From positions 9,100,274 to 9,164,273 of the forward strand of contig CM055106.1 of the NCBI GenBank assembly GCA_029204225.1: 64,000 bases of DNA, given 5' to 3'. Shown here one piece after another: positions 44,351 through 55,840 of the stretch. The notes under the pieces are model-generated. The model had not been told where the DNA came from. It worked only from the letters and a program-made list of their open reading frames with translations, and did not search any database. The DNA is from Diphasiastrum complanatum. Lineage: Eukaryota > Streptophyta > Lycopodiopsida > Lycopodiales > Lycopodiaceae. Every line of letters starts with the position of its first letter. The first letter of the stretch is position 1. Made by a program: the position numbers and the translations under genes.

Positions 44351-44414
44351 CAAAAAAAAAAATTTACCAACTTCAAAATATTGTAACTTGCTTATTACTA
44401 AACAGAATCCAGAA

Positions 44415-44680
44415 AAAATTACACCTCCAAAATGCCCTTTCTATGCTCTAGAGCTTAGATATTTAGATAAAATTAAGGAAAACAGAAAATGGGGCAAAAA
44501 GTGGATCAAAAGGGAGAAAAAAATCATGAAATTAAAAAAGTCTAGAATTTTCTACAATGTATAGAATGTAATGGAATTAAAAAAAAAAAATTACACCTCC
44601 AAAAAGCCCTTTCTATGCTCTAGAGCTCTAGCTTTTTAGATCAAATTAAGGAAAACAAAAAAATGGATCAAACAGGGCAC
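44415..44680 (+). repeat. Direct duplication about 175 bp apart
   Basis: ACACCTCCAAAATGCCCTTT at about 44421 recurs with one change at about 44593, each followed by CTATGCTCTAGAGCT and ATTAAGGAAAACA. The second copy runs into the Copia integrase. Confidence 0.8.
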
Positions 44681-45740
44681 AGCTTCCATTAGTGTATGAT
44701 TTTTTCGTTCCACAATTCCTTTATGTTGTGGTGTGTATGATGTAGTCTTCGTATGCATAATACCTCGATCAGTACAGAAAGTTTTGAATTCGTTGAAAAT
44801 GTACTCACTCCCACGATCTGTGTGAATTTGTTTCAACTTGTTGCTGCATGTCTGCTTCTCAACCCAATTGGTATACTCAACGAATTTCTTGAAAGCTTCT
44901 GATTTTGTACGAATAAAGTATACTACAGTGAACTTGATGAAGTCATCAATAAATGTGATGAAATATTTTGCATCATCTAAAGACATTACTCCAAATGGTC
45001 AACAGATATCCGAATGTACAATTTTCAATACCTTGGTTGCTTTAAAAACATCTTTACTGAAAGGTGTACAAGTCATTTTGCCTTTAAGACAAGATTCACA
45101 GGTAGTTCAAATATCTCGACTCTTGATTTCGAGTCCTTCAATTCTTTGACTCTTGTTGGCTTGGTACAAAGCTTCCATGTTCATGTGACATAACCTCTTG
45201 TGCCATAGAATATATGTCAATTCTTGAGTTTGATTCGCTTGATCGACTTCGAATGCTCCCTGTGTCGACTATCTTTGCTACGGATAGAAGATCTTTATTG
45301 AGAGTAGGAACATAGCAAACTTCCTCCAGTTTCTTGTCACCCTGATTCGTGTCTAACCATAGTACACCAGTTCCGTCACCTTCATGATTACAACCGTCTC
45401 CAAGTACAATGTATCATGAAGAATTTGTCTTTTGATAGTCTGATAAAATTTGTTTCGAGAAAACAAAATGTGAGGTGGCTCCTAAATCAAGTACTACTTC
45501 TCAAATTTTTGAGTTTGATGAACGACATAAATCAGCAGAAACAGATGCTGCTAAATTTCTTGTCGTCCTCTCTTATGCTGCTTTGGAGCATTCTGCTTTG
45601 TCTTTGACAAAATTTGAATCTAAAGTTTCACTTCGATTTTGCTCCTCCTTGTTCTTGGGATTTTGATAACAATCTATAGCTACATGACCCCGTTTATGAC
45701 AATGAATACAATCAATCTTAGGATTCAACCAACACTTGTC
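44636..45740 (-). pseudogene. Copia Gag knuckle, protease and integrase fragment
   Basis: From 45740 down: zinc knuckle CIHCHKRGHVAIDC (about 45670-45720); protease site DLGATSH (the usual Ser after Asp is Leu); VPTLNKDLLSV; pre-integrase WHKRLCHMN and CESCLKG; integrase with D in HSDIC, D in HTDRGSEY and E in GIVERKNHTL (44636-44986). Several stops break it. Reverse transcriptase is missing after the integrase core, where the frame ends at the 44.6-kb duplication. It is a different Copia family from the one at 31.7 kb. Confidence 0.82.
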
Positions 45741-45779
45741 TTCTGTATGCTTACTACTTTGGGAACCTTTACTGGCCCT

Positions 45780-46374
45780 AATATCATCATTATGAACCTT
45801 CGTCGACCTGACAGATGGATTCAGAATGCCAAAATTAGGTTGTCCATAGATTCAGATCCTAAAAATTGTCATTAAATGTAGTACCTAGGCGAAGTATGTT
45901 TTTAGAAACCTTCGCCAGACCTCCAGAACCTTCGTCGAGATACTCCAGTTGTAAGAAAAAACCTTCATCAAGAATTCTGAAACTTATTTTTACATTACTG
46001 AAGATGCCTGCCAATTTTTGTCCAGAATTGATCAACCAAACTAGTACGTTGTCTAATGGACCCTCCAAATTTACCTATAAAAGGCCTAAATTTGATTTTA
46101 ATTCTCACTTGTGCTAGCAAAGCTCTTGCGACTTTTTTCTGCCACCGAACTTTCCTTCATACAGCTTTTTGATATAGTCCACATCTTTTTCTACTTTCAG
46201 TTTTTACCTTTTGCCATCATGTCTTCTACTGATACCAGCCAATCTCCTCGATATGTCATTCATCGTGATCTTCCAACTGCAATGGATGTCATGATGCTCC
46301 TAGCACAAGCAGGGTGGCTGAGTGGATGAACCTTGCTGAGCCTCTGCTCGTGACATATTGGAATTCGATGTCAA
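45780..46374 (+). other. Leader-like DNA with CCTTCGTCGAC repeats and a short frame
   Basis: AACCTTCG(T/C)C(G/A)A words recur at about 45798, 45908, 45930 and 45961, like the leader of element B in the opposite strand sense. An ATG at 46218 opens a short frame (MSSTDTSQSPRYVIHRDLPT). It may be the start of a Gag with its leader, truncated at about 46330. Not recognised. Confidence 0.35.
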
Positions 46375-47467
46375 TCTGTTTGATGAATACAATGATGAAA
46401 GAACAATTCTAACAGATACTGACGGATGAAGACAATAATGATGAAAGCACAGTAATAATTGTGTTAATAGGATCACGGATTACTTAGAGAACAGAGATTG
46501 CGAGCTGTTTTTTTTTGTTGGATAATATTATTAGTGTAGGAGTCTTAGACTATCATGAAAGAGAGATTGCAGAAACGATTAGGTGTCTGAGACAACCTTG
46601 CAATTTTCTAATGCTGATAACTTGATATGAAGAGAATGTAGAAATAACTTAGGTGTCAGAGATAGCCATACATTTTCTTATAATGATGTTTGCGTAAGAG
46701 TGAGAGTTAGTTTCATTCAACAACAATGCAAAGATGTAGAACAGTAGCGAATCTGTATAATAATGTCGTAAAACAACAATCAGACCACAATACAATTGCG
46801 CTGATAAGCATGTGGTCCTACTTACAGACTCAAATCAATTGCTAAGCTTGAATATCTCTCTCTTTATATAATCACTAACTCTGAGGAGTCAGCTACTAAA
46901 AGACCAATTTTGGTCGTAGATATATCTCTTTAATCCTTTTGTCTGATCATCATCAATAATCAATTCAATCGCTCATTACATATATAGCAACTGGAAGATC
47001 TTGCATTATTCTAGTTTTACATTTACAAGATCGCTTTTTAACTAACTAATTAGAGTAGTTGTTATTGGAACGTGAAGACGTAGACAATCTGTACTTGGAA
47101 TCCTGTGTATTTCTAGAGTGTCGCATTTTTGGCATGTGTGGAATTCCATGTAAAACCACAGTGTCGTATTTTTCGCATTTTTTGTGAAGCAGTGTCGTAG
47201 TGTCTAAAATGGTCAGAAAACCAAGCTAGCTCAAGTGTCGCAAAGCACTTAGTTGCTCAGGATGACCCGAAGGTGAAAAAGGCGATAGTGTCAGGATTTT
47301 TGTCTATCAGAAATTGCGAGAAAAAATGCAGACTGTTGCGACCAATAGTTCAAATATGTAGACTGTTGAAAAACAGTTCATTTTCTACAGGTTTCATTTG
47401 AGAGAGTAAAGTTGAGAGAAGGAAGGAGGGCAGTTAGGATGAGTAGGAGTAAGATTAAACTCCAACA
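46375..47467 (-). mobile_element. Copia 3' LTR, minus orientation
   Basis: On the minus strand a purine tract AAGGGGGAG (47468-47476) precedes TGTTGGAGTTT at 47467, right after the Copia RNase H end, which fixes a 3' LTR start. A TATATAAAG box lies at about 46862-46870 (minus). The inner end is approximate because no primer site or partner LTR is visible. Confidence 0.65.
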
Positions 47468-47499
47468 CTCCCCCTTAAGTCTATTGCTATGAATCTGAA

Positions 47500-48370
47500 C
47501 TGAAATTGAGATTTATCATATCTACTAAGTTAGAATGTTTATCTCTAGACAATGGCTTTGTCAAGATATCAGCCAACATACTGTCTATATGATAGTAACT
47601 TAGTACAATATCTTTATTCTGAACTTTCTCTCTAAGAAAATGGAACTGAACTTCTATGTGTTTAGTTCTAGCATGAGTATGTGGGTTTAGAGATTATAGA
47701 GCTATCCAACTCTAATTGTCGCACTGGAGTATAGTTGGACCGATCTGTGGAAATTGCAGTGTGCTTATTGCATATGCTAGATCAGGTTGTGTGCAAATCA
47801 TCGAATACATTATAAATCCTATGATGGACTGATAAGGATACCTGCACATTTCTTGCTGATTGCGTTCTGGGACACATGTCTTTGGATAGCTTAGATCCTA
47901 GATCCATAGGTGTGTCTATGGGCTTGCAGTCCTCCATGCCATATCTGCGAAGTACATTGATTAAATAGGACTCTTGGCTTATAGCGATTATTTTGCTTGC
48001 ACGATCTTTGTTCATCTCCATACCGAGAAGGTAATGAACTAGGCCTAAATTAGTCATCTCAAATTCTAATGAAAGCAGAGATTTGGTTTTCTGTAATAAC
48101 TTATTTGAATTGCTGATAATCAAGAAATCATCAATATATAATGCTATTATTACATAGCTTGACCCTTTATGTTTGAGATACACATTAGAGTCTGCGAAGC
48201 ATAAAGTGAAATTATGCTGCAACAAGAAGTGATTGATTCTTTCATACCAGGCCCTGGAAGCTTGCTTAAGACCATATAATGCCTTATGCAATCTACATAC
48301 CAAATGCTCTTTGCCTTGAAGGATGTAACCTTCTATTTGATAAATGAATATGTCTTCTTGTATTTATCCA
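47500..48370 (-). pseudogene. Copia reverse transcriptase C-half and RNase H
   Basis: From about 48370 down: EGYILQGKEHLVCRLHKALY, GLKQASRAWYERI, ALYIDDFLI (catalytic YIDD), YLLGMEM, then decayed RNase H and the conserved C-terminus SMLADILTKPLSRDKH at about 47545-47595, a stop and the purine tract. The upstream half of the same enzyme lies on the opposite strand at 48470-48890. Confidence 0.85.
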
Positions 48371-48469
48371 TGAAGGAACTGTTCAACCACAAGCTGAAGC
48401 CATCTTTGTCATCTACACAGGAGAAACATCCACTCAAGCACCTGCAGTCAAAAGATTGTGAGACAACAA

Positions 48470-48890
48470 CAACAACCTAATCATTTTACCCCTCAGGTGT
48501 TTATTAGTCATGATGAACCTGCCACTATTGCAGAAGCATTGTCAATGTCCAATGCAAACGAATAGAAAGCTGCCATAATGCTGAGTATCATTCCTTGATG
48601 AGCAACAAGACCTAAAGTCTTGTCAATCCTCTTGTAGGTATAAAATCTATTGACTCTAAATGGATCTTCAAGCTAAAGCTGAATCCAGATGGATCAATAT
48701 CCAAATGGAAAGCTCGATTAGTGGTTAAAGGATTTGAGCAAGATTATGGAATATATTACACTAACACCTTCAGTCCAGTGGTAAAGCATCAGTCTATTTA
48801 CACCTTGCTGGCTATAGCTACTATAGAAGATCTGGACATTCACCAGATGGATGTCCAGACAACAATCCAAGGAGGCACCCATGAGATGCG
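48470..48890 (+). pseudogene. Copia reverse transcriptase N-half, inverted
   Basis: The plus strand gives DEPATIAEALSMSNANE, then SIDSKWIFKLKLNPDGSIS, KWKARLVVKGFEQDYG, FSPVVKHQSIYTLLAIATIE and HQMDVQTTIQGG. It stops where the minus-strand piece at 47500-48370 begins, and the two make one enzyme. Stops and at least one frame change lie at 48540-48650. The arrangement is best explained by inversion of a segment whose end fell inside this gene. Confidence 0.85.
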
Positions 48891-49059
48891 TGTTACTGAA
48901 GCTGTCTCTGCTCCTATAGGAATATCCTCAGGCACCAATCCTCATCGAACCACAAGCATGCCAAAAATGTTATCAAGCTATTTATTGACACGACCATAGA
49001 ACTTTATTGGACTAATGATGATTATTTGCTAGAGGCCATCTAAGATCCTACCACCCATG

Positions 49060-49800
49060 CAGCTGTGCAACTCTTGAATAGCTTCCTGATGGTGGGAAAC
49101 CTCAGGAAGGAAAGAATTTTCTCTCAAATCCTTCACCGCATAGTTGATTCCAACTATAAGTTCGATAAGACACCCTTGAAACCTTTTAAATGGTTTAAAA
49201 TGGTCTTTGAAAAACTTAATTGTTACAAGGATTGTCCTGCAAGACCAAAACCACCACCGGTTACTGCTCCAGTGAATATGATTACAATCAAACAAAGACT
49301 AGTAGCTCAACCTTTGATGGTAATTACGAGAGCTCAGAAGCATAAAGGAGTTCCAGTTGATCCAGTACTTATTGAATCTGTACCATCTACAGATATACCT
49401 ACTACATCAGGGGTGTATCCGAATCTCAACTCAAAAAGAAAAAATACCAAAATATGAGAAAATGGATTAAACAGTTGCAAGAAGAAGAGACCTTGGAAGC
49501 TACTAAAGCTGCAGCCAAAGTACATAATCCATGAATAGATGTTAATGCTCAGTTGCACGATCACAAAGTACCCTTCAAGATGACAAAACTTGAAGCGCCG
49601 CAAATAGAATTGATCATGAATATTCTATCTAGCAATATGGATATTACATTGTGAGATTTTCTTAAGCTGGTGCCAAAAGCAAAAGAAGTATTAGCAAAAA
49701 AATTAACTCACATTGAGCCAACAGTCCATTAGAGGCCACTCTTTTGTGCCGGATTTGAAGAATCAAAAGAAGTGCTCAATGTAGGGGCAACCTGGGAAAG
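49060..49800 (+). pseudogene. gag: Gypsy Gag C-terminus and Gag-Pro junction
   Basis: 49065-49457 contains CYKDCPARPKPPP (tail of the fourth zinc knuckle), VITRAQKHKG and DIPTTSGVYPN. After it come KWIKQLQEEET, APQIELIMNILSS, FLKLVPK and RPLFCAGFEESKEVL in changing phases. The same order is found on the minus strand at 62829-63474. Stops are frequent. It is the plus-strand copy of the element B family. Confidence 0.8.
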
Positions 49801-50640
49801 TGAGCAAGAAACATCACCCTACCAATACAACATAGACAATTTGGTAAAGAAGCAGTTGTGATAGATGGAGGTTCAAGAGTTAATCGTATTTCAACAAAGC
49901 TATGTGCAAAATGGGGCCTTACAAGGATGAAGCCTGCAACTTTTGCCATTAACCTAGTTGATCAAACAACTAGATTAAGCTAGTTGATCCCCGTCCTAAG
50001 GGGATAGATATACATGCCAAGATTGTTGGAGTTCAGTTTGTCATTACTTTTGTAGTAATGGACTTACTTGACGCACCAAATATTTATCGTGTCTCATTGG
50101 AACCTCCATGGTTACGAGTTGTGCAAGTAATTCATAACTGGGGCACTGAAAAAATCACTTTTGAGAATCGTGAGCATAAAGCCAAAGTTGATCCAATTAC
50201 TTGGATAATCAAGCTTGTCCAAAAAGGAGATGATGATTCATCAACAAAAAATTATACATGTGATCGAAAAGTAAAAACTTTGGGATTTCATTATGACTCT
50301 CAAACAGATATCGTTAATTGGAATCAAGCTCTTGCAATAGTGGATTGTATAGCAGGCTATATGTGTCAAAGAGATAACCAATCAAAATTGAACGAGATCT
50401 CTTTACTTGATCAAACTTTGGATACGCCGATCACATTTCCAATAAATATGATGAACATGGCATGGATATCAACTGATCCAGTACCAGATCCGATTGAAGA
50501 TGAACTCATTCATATGAGTCACACTTTGTCACATGAGACTGTTTACAGATCCTCTGATCCAGAGGATCTGTTGGTTTTTAAATTTTTTCTTTCTTACTTC
50601 TGCCTATTAGCAGAGACGGTGGGTTTTTCTTGAGATTGTC
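49801..50640 (+). pseudogene. Gypsy aspartic protease and downstream linker
   Basis: VIDGGSRVNRISTKLCAKWG (about 49858-49920) is the retropepsin-type active-site region (D-G-G-S; family norm is D-S/T-G or DGGS). Frame 50058-50633 (191 aa) continues with MDLLDAPNIYRVSLEPPWLR, IHNWGTEKITFENREHKAKV and an acidic linker, as in the minus-strand copy near 62400-62580. The protease would process the polyprotein. Reverse transcriptase never follows. The next DNA is LTR. Confidence 0.75.
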
Positions 50641-50703
50641 ATTCTTGTTTTAAACCGAAGATCAGGCAGAAGGGAACAGATTCTCGTTGTAGTATATTTT
50701 TTT

Positions 50704-51686
50704 TGTCCTGCCTGTCAGAGGACTACTCAGGGTCGAACTCTCTTGAACACACTTACATTCATACATAGATGCAAGCCAAGAACGCTCATTCACAGATCAG
50801 AGTGCAGTCCAAATGAACATTCTGTAGATTCTACAACTACCTACTCTTAAAACGAACTGAATCAGAGCCTAAACTTTACTAGATTGAGCTACACTTGCAT
50901 AAATTGACAAAACAATAAACAAGAACTAGTCTACAGCATGTTAGGAGTCCAAGAATCAAGAAACCAACCAGTCTTTTGATTCTTGGACACCCCAAGAAAA
51001 TCAAGAACTGGAAGGTCAGAGAATATGCAAGATTTACACTACAAATCCAGCCTATTTAGTTTACTTGAATGCTGGTTCCTACATTATGCCACAAACAAGA
51101 AAAGAAACTAATCCACTCTACGAAAGCAGCAAATCTAATCCACTCTACAATCCACAACCACACACAACAGGAGGGAAGGGCAAGATCATAAATGCATCAC
51201 TCAAGAAACAAGCATAATCAAGGAGCTCAATGGATGCACCAAACTTGTGAAGGCTCTTCTCATTTCAGCATGGAGTTGATATAATTCAAAAACAAGCTCC
51301 TCTTCACAAAGAGGGAGTCTCTTAAATAAGCAAGAGAGCTCCTTAGGTGGCATCCTAGTGGAATTTCCACATTTCACAAATTACAAGTGGAATAATGCTC
51401 TCCACTAGAGGTCGCCATCAAAAGGTGGCTCACTCTACTTTCTTTAAGAGGGGTCTACTTGCATTTATTACATTTGCTTAGAAATACTAGTTCCTACATG
51501 GTCATTCCATCTTCCGGGATTCACCATGAGGCTTACACAGTTCTTGCATGTCTTTCCTAGCTAGTATTTCTCGGGTCTCAGTCTTCGTTATTCTCATCTT
51601 CTCAAAGACCTCCTCGGTCTAAGGTGAGAGGTGCTCTTGAGTTGCTTTGTCCGAGTACCTTGGGGATTTGTCAGAATCAGCCAACA
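50704..51686 (-). mobile_element. Diverged LTR related to element C, minus orientation
   Basis: Reversed, it parallels the element C LTR in order: TGTTGGCTGATTCTGAC, GACCGAGGAGGTCT, GAGAAATACTAGCTAGGAA, GTGAGCCACCTTTTGATGG, CTTGCTTATTTAAG, AGTGATG and a T-rich 3' part. It ends near TGACAGGCAGGACA at 50704. No interior accompanies it, so it may be a solo LTR. I could not find a clear target duplication. Confidence 0.7.
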
Positions 51687-51918
51687 GAGACCTAGCAATG
51701 GATATCCCTATGGCTCACATTCACAAGGAAGCTAGAAGCTCTCACTTGCAAATGAGCCAAAAAATTCACAAAATGATGTCTCTTGTCTAGTTATAGACAA
51801 TGCTCTTACTTAGCTTAACTTAACTATCTTGAGGGATAGTTAGCCCTTGTTAAGTATTATTCAAACTACATTGGGCCCTTAGTGGCCTATTATCCTTATT
51901 AGTTACTTTGAAGGGCTA
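51687..51918 (-). mobile_element. LTR-E fragment
   Basis: It matches 54131-54360 almost base for base (for example GAGACCTAGCAATGGATATC and TTGAGGGATAGTTAGCCC). It is cut at the left by the element C-like LTR and diverges at 51918. Confidence 0.85.
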
Positions 51919-52860
51919 CTACTATAAAGACCACCATCAATATTAGATTGATTTGACTGGTGTAGCTCATGGTTTTTATTTTGGTTAGAATAGTTTTCAT
52001 CATCACTCAAACGGCTCCATATGAGTCGTGTTGCTCATATTGATCTGAATTATTCTCATTGTGCTCCCCATACTGATAATATTGATCTGAAATACCGTCA
52101 TTTTGCCCCTCGTAATGATAATCACAATATGATTGGTCATCACATTTAGATTGATTATCAAATTCCACCTCATAATCAGAATCAGAATCCATTTTGACAA
52201 ATCAAGGGAGAATATGAGTCTGTAAATTTATAAAGACCCTTATAGAAAAAAAATTATGAAGTTTGATTTTTGCAAGAAAATAACATCTTGACATTTTCTC
52301 CACCCACTTAAAACTCAGAGTTCTATGATGAGTAAAACTGAGAATGGCAAAACCTTGAGTTCATATGAAACTGAGCACTTTTGCTTTTTACAGCATCGAA
52401 TTCTGAGCTCAAACGGAAAAAATATGGAACTTCGAAAATAACTAATAGAAACACGTGAAATCTGACTCAAGAAAAGGGGACTTATAAAAAAGAATGAAAA
52501 AAATAATAATTACAAAATTTTAATAAATTCTCAGTGTCAGGTTCTTTGTTTTGATCACTTATTGTTTTTACAGCACCGGAATCCGAGTTCAAACAAAAAA
52601 GTTATGTAGAATTAGTTTAATGAAAGTAAAGTTGAATTTAGACAACTTATGATAAAGGGGTTCTTAAAAAAAATTATAAACTATATTCTATAAAGTTTGA
52701 AATCCATGAAATGTTTTGGTGCTTTGGAGAAATTGCAGAAACCTTAGAGAATTAAGAAATTTTATGGTAAATTTTTTTAACGGCTGTCTATATGGTGCAT
52801 TTGGGTGCTCGTAAAGGATTGTGGGCAACCATAAAAAGAAATTTGAGAAAACAGAATTTT
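51919..52860 (-). other. Interior-like DNA with one short acidic frame
   Basis: A minus-strand frame at 52007-52192 encodes 61 aa rich in Asp, Gln, Tyr, Asn and Ser (MDSDSDYEVEFDNQS at its start). It is low-complexity in character and not recognised. The rest (52193-52860) is AT-rich without a gene. It probably belongs to the interior of the short LTR-E element. Confidence 0.35.
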
Positions 52861-52874
52861 TTTTATTCAGGCAG

Positions 52875-53109
52875 GAAAATGGTAGAGAGAGAAAGAAGTT
52901 GACCGAAGGAGAGAGGGGTTGAGAGAGAGAGGAGGTAACTGAAGCAAGTAGAGAGAGAGAGGAGGTAACCAGCGACACAAGTAGAGAGAGAGAGAGGAGG
53001 AAACCGAAGCAAGTAGAGAGAGAGAGAGGAGGTAATCGAAGCAAGTAGAGAGAGAGAGAAGAGGTAACTGACGACGCAAGTAGAGAGAGAGAGAGGAGGT
53101 AACCGAAGC

Positions 53110-53192
<83 letters not shown>

Positions 53193-53201
53193 AATTGATG
53201 A

Positions 53202-53299
<98 letters not shown>

Positions 53300-53300
53300 A
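52875..53300. repeat. GA microsatellites and 33-bp minisatellite
   Basis: About six units of AAGCAAGTAGAGAGAGAGAG plus GAGGTAACYGA run from 52920 to 53112 at roughly 33-bp spacing. Then come two nearly pure GA tracts (about 53112-53188 and 53203-53296). Long Leu/Ser minus-strand frames (for example 52688-53398) come purely from CT repeats. Confidence 0.95.
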
Positions 53301-53922
53301 ACTGACGACGCAAGTAGAGAGAGAAAAAACTCGACCGAAGGAGGAGGCGCCAGTTGCAATCTCAGATATTTAACGTGAACTGGGAAAAACATATCCACTT
53401 GTAAGTGAGGAGTACAGTGGCCGGTGCCTTGCTGCTAGAACAGGTCTGAAAATTTTGAAGAAAGAATAACTAACAAAACTAGAGCTACAAATCAAGATTT
53501 GTCATAACTTTTTGGATACTAATTCAAATGACCTACCATATGGATCAGATCAAAGCTATAACAATGCTCTAAAATACTATGGAAAGAAACTTGTAATAAA
53601 AACTCAGATCAAATCTGAAAAATTCAAATCAAGTGAAAACAAAATTCTAGTCACCTATTTTGAGAGCTTTTGGAAAAAGTGCAATAACTTTTGCATCTCT
53701 TATCCAATTAGCTTGAAAATTGGTGCAAATTAAAGCTGAAACAAAGCTCTACAAAGCTATGGAATCAAATTAGAAATTAAAAACTAAATTAAATGTTAAA
53801 AATTCGTCTGAACAGAATTGAAAATCTCAAAGTTAAAAATTAGCAAAAAGAAAGCTACAAAAACAATAAACTCATCAAATCTAATGAAATTATCATAGAA
53901 TCATCATGAATCATGGATCTAC
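53301..53922 (-). other. Leader of the LTR-E element, no gene
   Basis: It is AT-rich with repeated AAAGCTATAACAATGCTC / AAAGCTGAAACAAAGCTC and ATCAAATCTGAAA-type phrases (about 53554 and 53730). It sits next to the primer site. No coding signal. Confidence 0.45.
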
Positions 53923-53934
53923 GCTCTGATACCA
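53923..53934 (-). other. LTR-E primer-binding site, tRNA-iMet type
   Basis: GCTCTGATACCA is the exact reverse complement of the Copia site. Five bases (GGAAA) separate it from the LTR. Confidence 0.85.
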
Positions 53935-53939
53935 GGAAA

Positions 53940-54473
53940 TGTCATGTGCCAAATCCCAAACTAGTAGCAATAGCAATGAAGTAAAGCTAGAAACAAGAAG
54001 ATAACAAGACATTCATGATAGCATATCAATAGAAAGCTAGAAACAATGAGATCACAATGGAATTGCATTAGCAATGAAAGAAAGAGTACAATCAATGGAA
54101 ATGGAGCATTGATTCATGTGGATAGGGCACATGAGACCTAGCAATGGATATCCCTATGGCTCACATTCACAAGGAAGCTAGAAGCTCTCACTTGCAAATG
54201 AGCCAAAAGATTCACAAAATGATGTCTCTTGCCTAGTTATAGACAACTCTTACTTAACTTAACTTAACTATCTTGAGGGATAGTTAGCCCTTGTTAAGTA
54301 CTATTCAAATTACATTGGGCCCTTAGTGGCCTATTATCTTTATTAGTTACTTTGAAGGGTCTAAAGAGGGAACCGCCTTGTTCTTAAGGCTAATAGCTCC
54401 TTTTGGGCCTACAAAGCTTACAATGGATATTATATAGTCTTAAAAAGCACTGATGTACTAAAAGTACATGACA
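53940..54473 (-). mobile_element. 5' LTR of element E
   Basis: On the minus strand it starts TGTCATGTACTTTT at 54473 and ends GGCACATGACA at 53940, with TG...CA and inverted ends. It is inserted in the Gypsy integrase just after FLVPSL. The partner LTR at 51687-51918 is only a fragment, so the element looks short and non-autonomous. Confidence 0.75.
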
Positions 54474-55230
54474 GTAGAGATGGTACTAAGAATTCAATTG
54501 GAAGGACAACATCTTGACCATAAACCAGTTGAAACGGTATTTGATTCGTGCTCCCTTTATAAGCGGTTCTGAATGCCCATAATGTTGCATGCAATTTATA
54601 TTCACAATCAGACCGACTCGCTTCAACCATTTTTGTCATAATAGTGCAGAGAATCTTATTGAAAGATTCAGCTTGGCCATTAGCCCTGGGATAGTATGGA
54701 GTACTAAATTGGTGTATAACAAAAAACTCTTCCAATAGACACTTTATCGTTTGATTAACAAAGTGTGTACGACGGTCACTGACAATCTCGATCAGACATC
54801 CAAATCTGATAATGATATTTTCATAGAACTTAGCCATAGATTTTGCATCAACAACTTTAACAGCTTTGGCTTCAACCCACTTGGTCATATAGTCAGTTGC
54901 CATGATGATATATCTAGCTTGAGATCCTCTTGCCGCAGGATGAATAAGACCAACGTAATCCAGTCCCCATTTCTCAAATGGTGCTTGCAATAACACCAGA
55001 TGTAAGGGTTCATAATTCTGCCGCGTAGAACATCGTGCTCGTTGGCAAACATCACATGACTGAATATAATTTTTGGTGTCTTTATGAAGTGTAGGCCACC
55101 AACAACCTGATTGCAAAAGCTTGCAAACAGTGATATCCATGGAGAAATGTCCTCCACCCATTCCATCATGTGAAAACATGATTAATTCAGGTACTTCATG
55201 CGGTAAAACACATCTTCAAAGAATATTATC
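54474..55230 (-). pseudogene. Gypsy integrase, 3' truncated
   Basis: From 55179 down: GGHFSMDIT with the zinc-binding His, WWPTLHKDTKNYIQSCDVCQ, then core residues D in GLDYVGLI, D in VSDRRTHF and E in YYPRANGQAESFNK, then LVYGQDVVLPIEFLVPSL. LTR-E cuts it before the C-terminal domain. The SDRGTHF glycine is Arg. It is close to the copy at 5272-6316, but has different peptide details. Confidence 0.9.
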
Positions 55231-55840
55231 CATTCTGCAATGATAAAATTGTCCCACAATCAATTGATAAGGTTGAGCCTTATGAAGCAAATGTCTCTTT
55301 TGTAGTTTTGTCAAGGAGTCATTAGGTTGACCTAGCATCAGATACTCAACAATATTCGTTGCCCACTCAGGTACTGCTTCTACATAGAATAATGCAGCAT
55401 CTGGCAATTCATCATCCACTTTAGTATTAACTAGTGCGGATTCGATTTTTGAAACATGGTCGGCGAGATAATGTTGTTTACCTTTTTGAACCACAATTTG
55501 AAAGTCAAATTCGGTCAATAACAGTAACCATCTTACAATACGGCCTATATTACACGTCTTGTTTACCAAGTAAAGTAATGGTTGGTGATCAGCATAAAAC
55601 ACAAAGTGCATTTCCATAAGATAATGTCGAAATTTCTTTACAAAAAAAATCATGGCCAATGCTTCACGTTCCATTGTCGAACAATTTTTTTCTGAATTTG
55701 TAAGTTGTCTACTTGCAAATTGTATGGAATAGTCTTTCTTGTATTCACCTAGCTACGTCAAAACTGATCCAATAGCATATTTCAAGACATCAGTGTGAAC
55801 ATGAAATTCAATCGTTCAATATGGAGAACGTAGTATCGGT
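55216..55840 (-). pseudogene. Gypsy RNase H
   Basis: From about 55820: FHVHTDVLKYAIGSVL (first catalytic Asp), NSEKNCSTMEREALAMIFFV (Glu), then FVFYADHQPLLYLVNK (Asp), TEFDFQIVVQKGKQHYLADH (conserved end). Stops lie in the first third (55680-55820). The open part is 55216-55674. The enzyme would remove template RNA during reverse transcription. Confidence 0.85.

Noticed and set aside
44043-44376. Three overlapping Phe/Pro/Ser/His-rich minus-strand frames
   Set aside because: They are by-products of the GTGAAAGTTGGGGAAT minisatellite in all three phases.
46309-46330. GGGTGGCTGAGTGGATGA looks like the 5' part of a tRNA-Ser or tRNA-Leu
   Set aside because: No matching acceptor arm, anticodon stem or T-loop follows within 90 bp.
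50704-51686. Target duplication for the element C-like LTR
   Set aside because: Flanking bases (T-run on the left, GAGAC on the right) do not match, so solo-LTR status stays unproven.
52688-53398. Long minus-strand frame of mostly Leu and Ser (236 aa)
   Set aside because: It is the translation of CT/GA repeats at 52875-53300 and has no non-repeat core.
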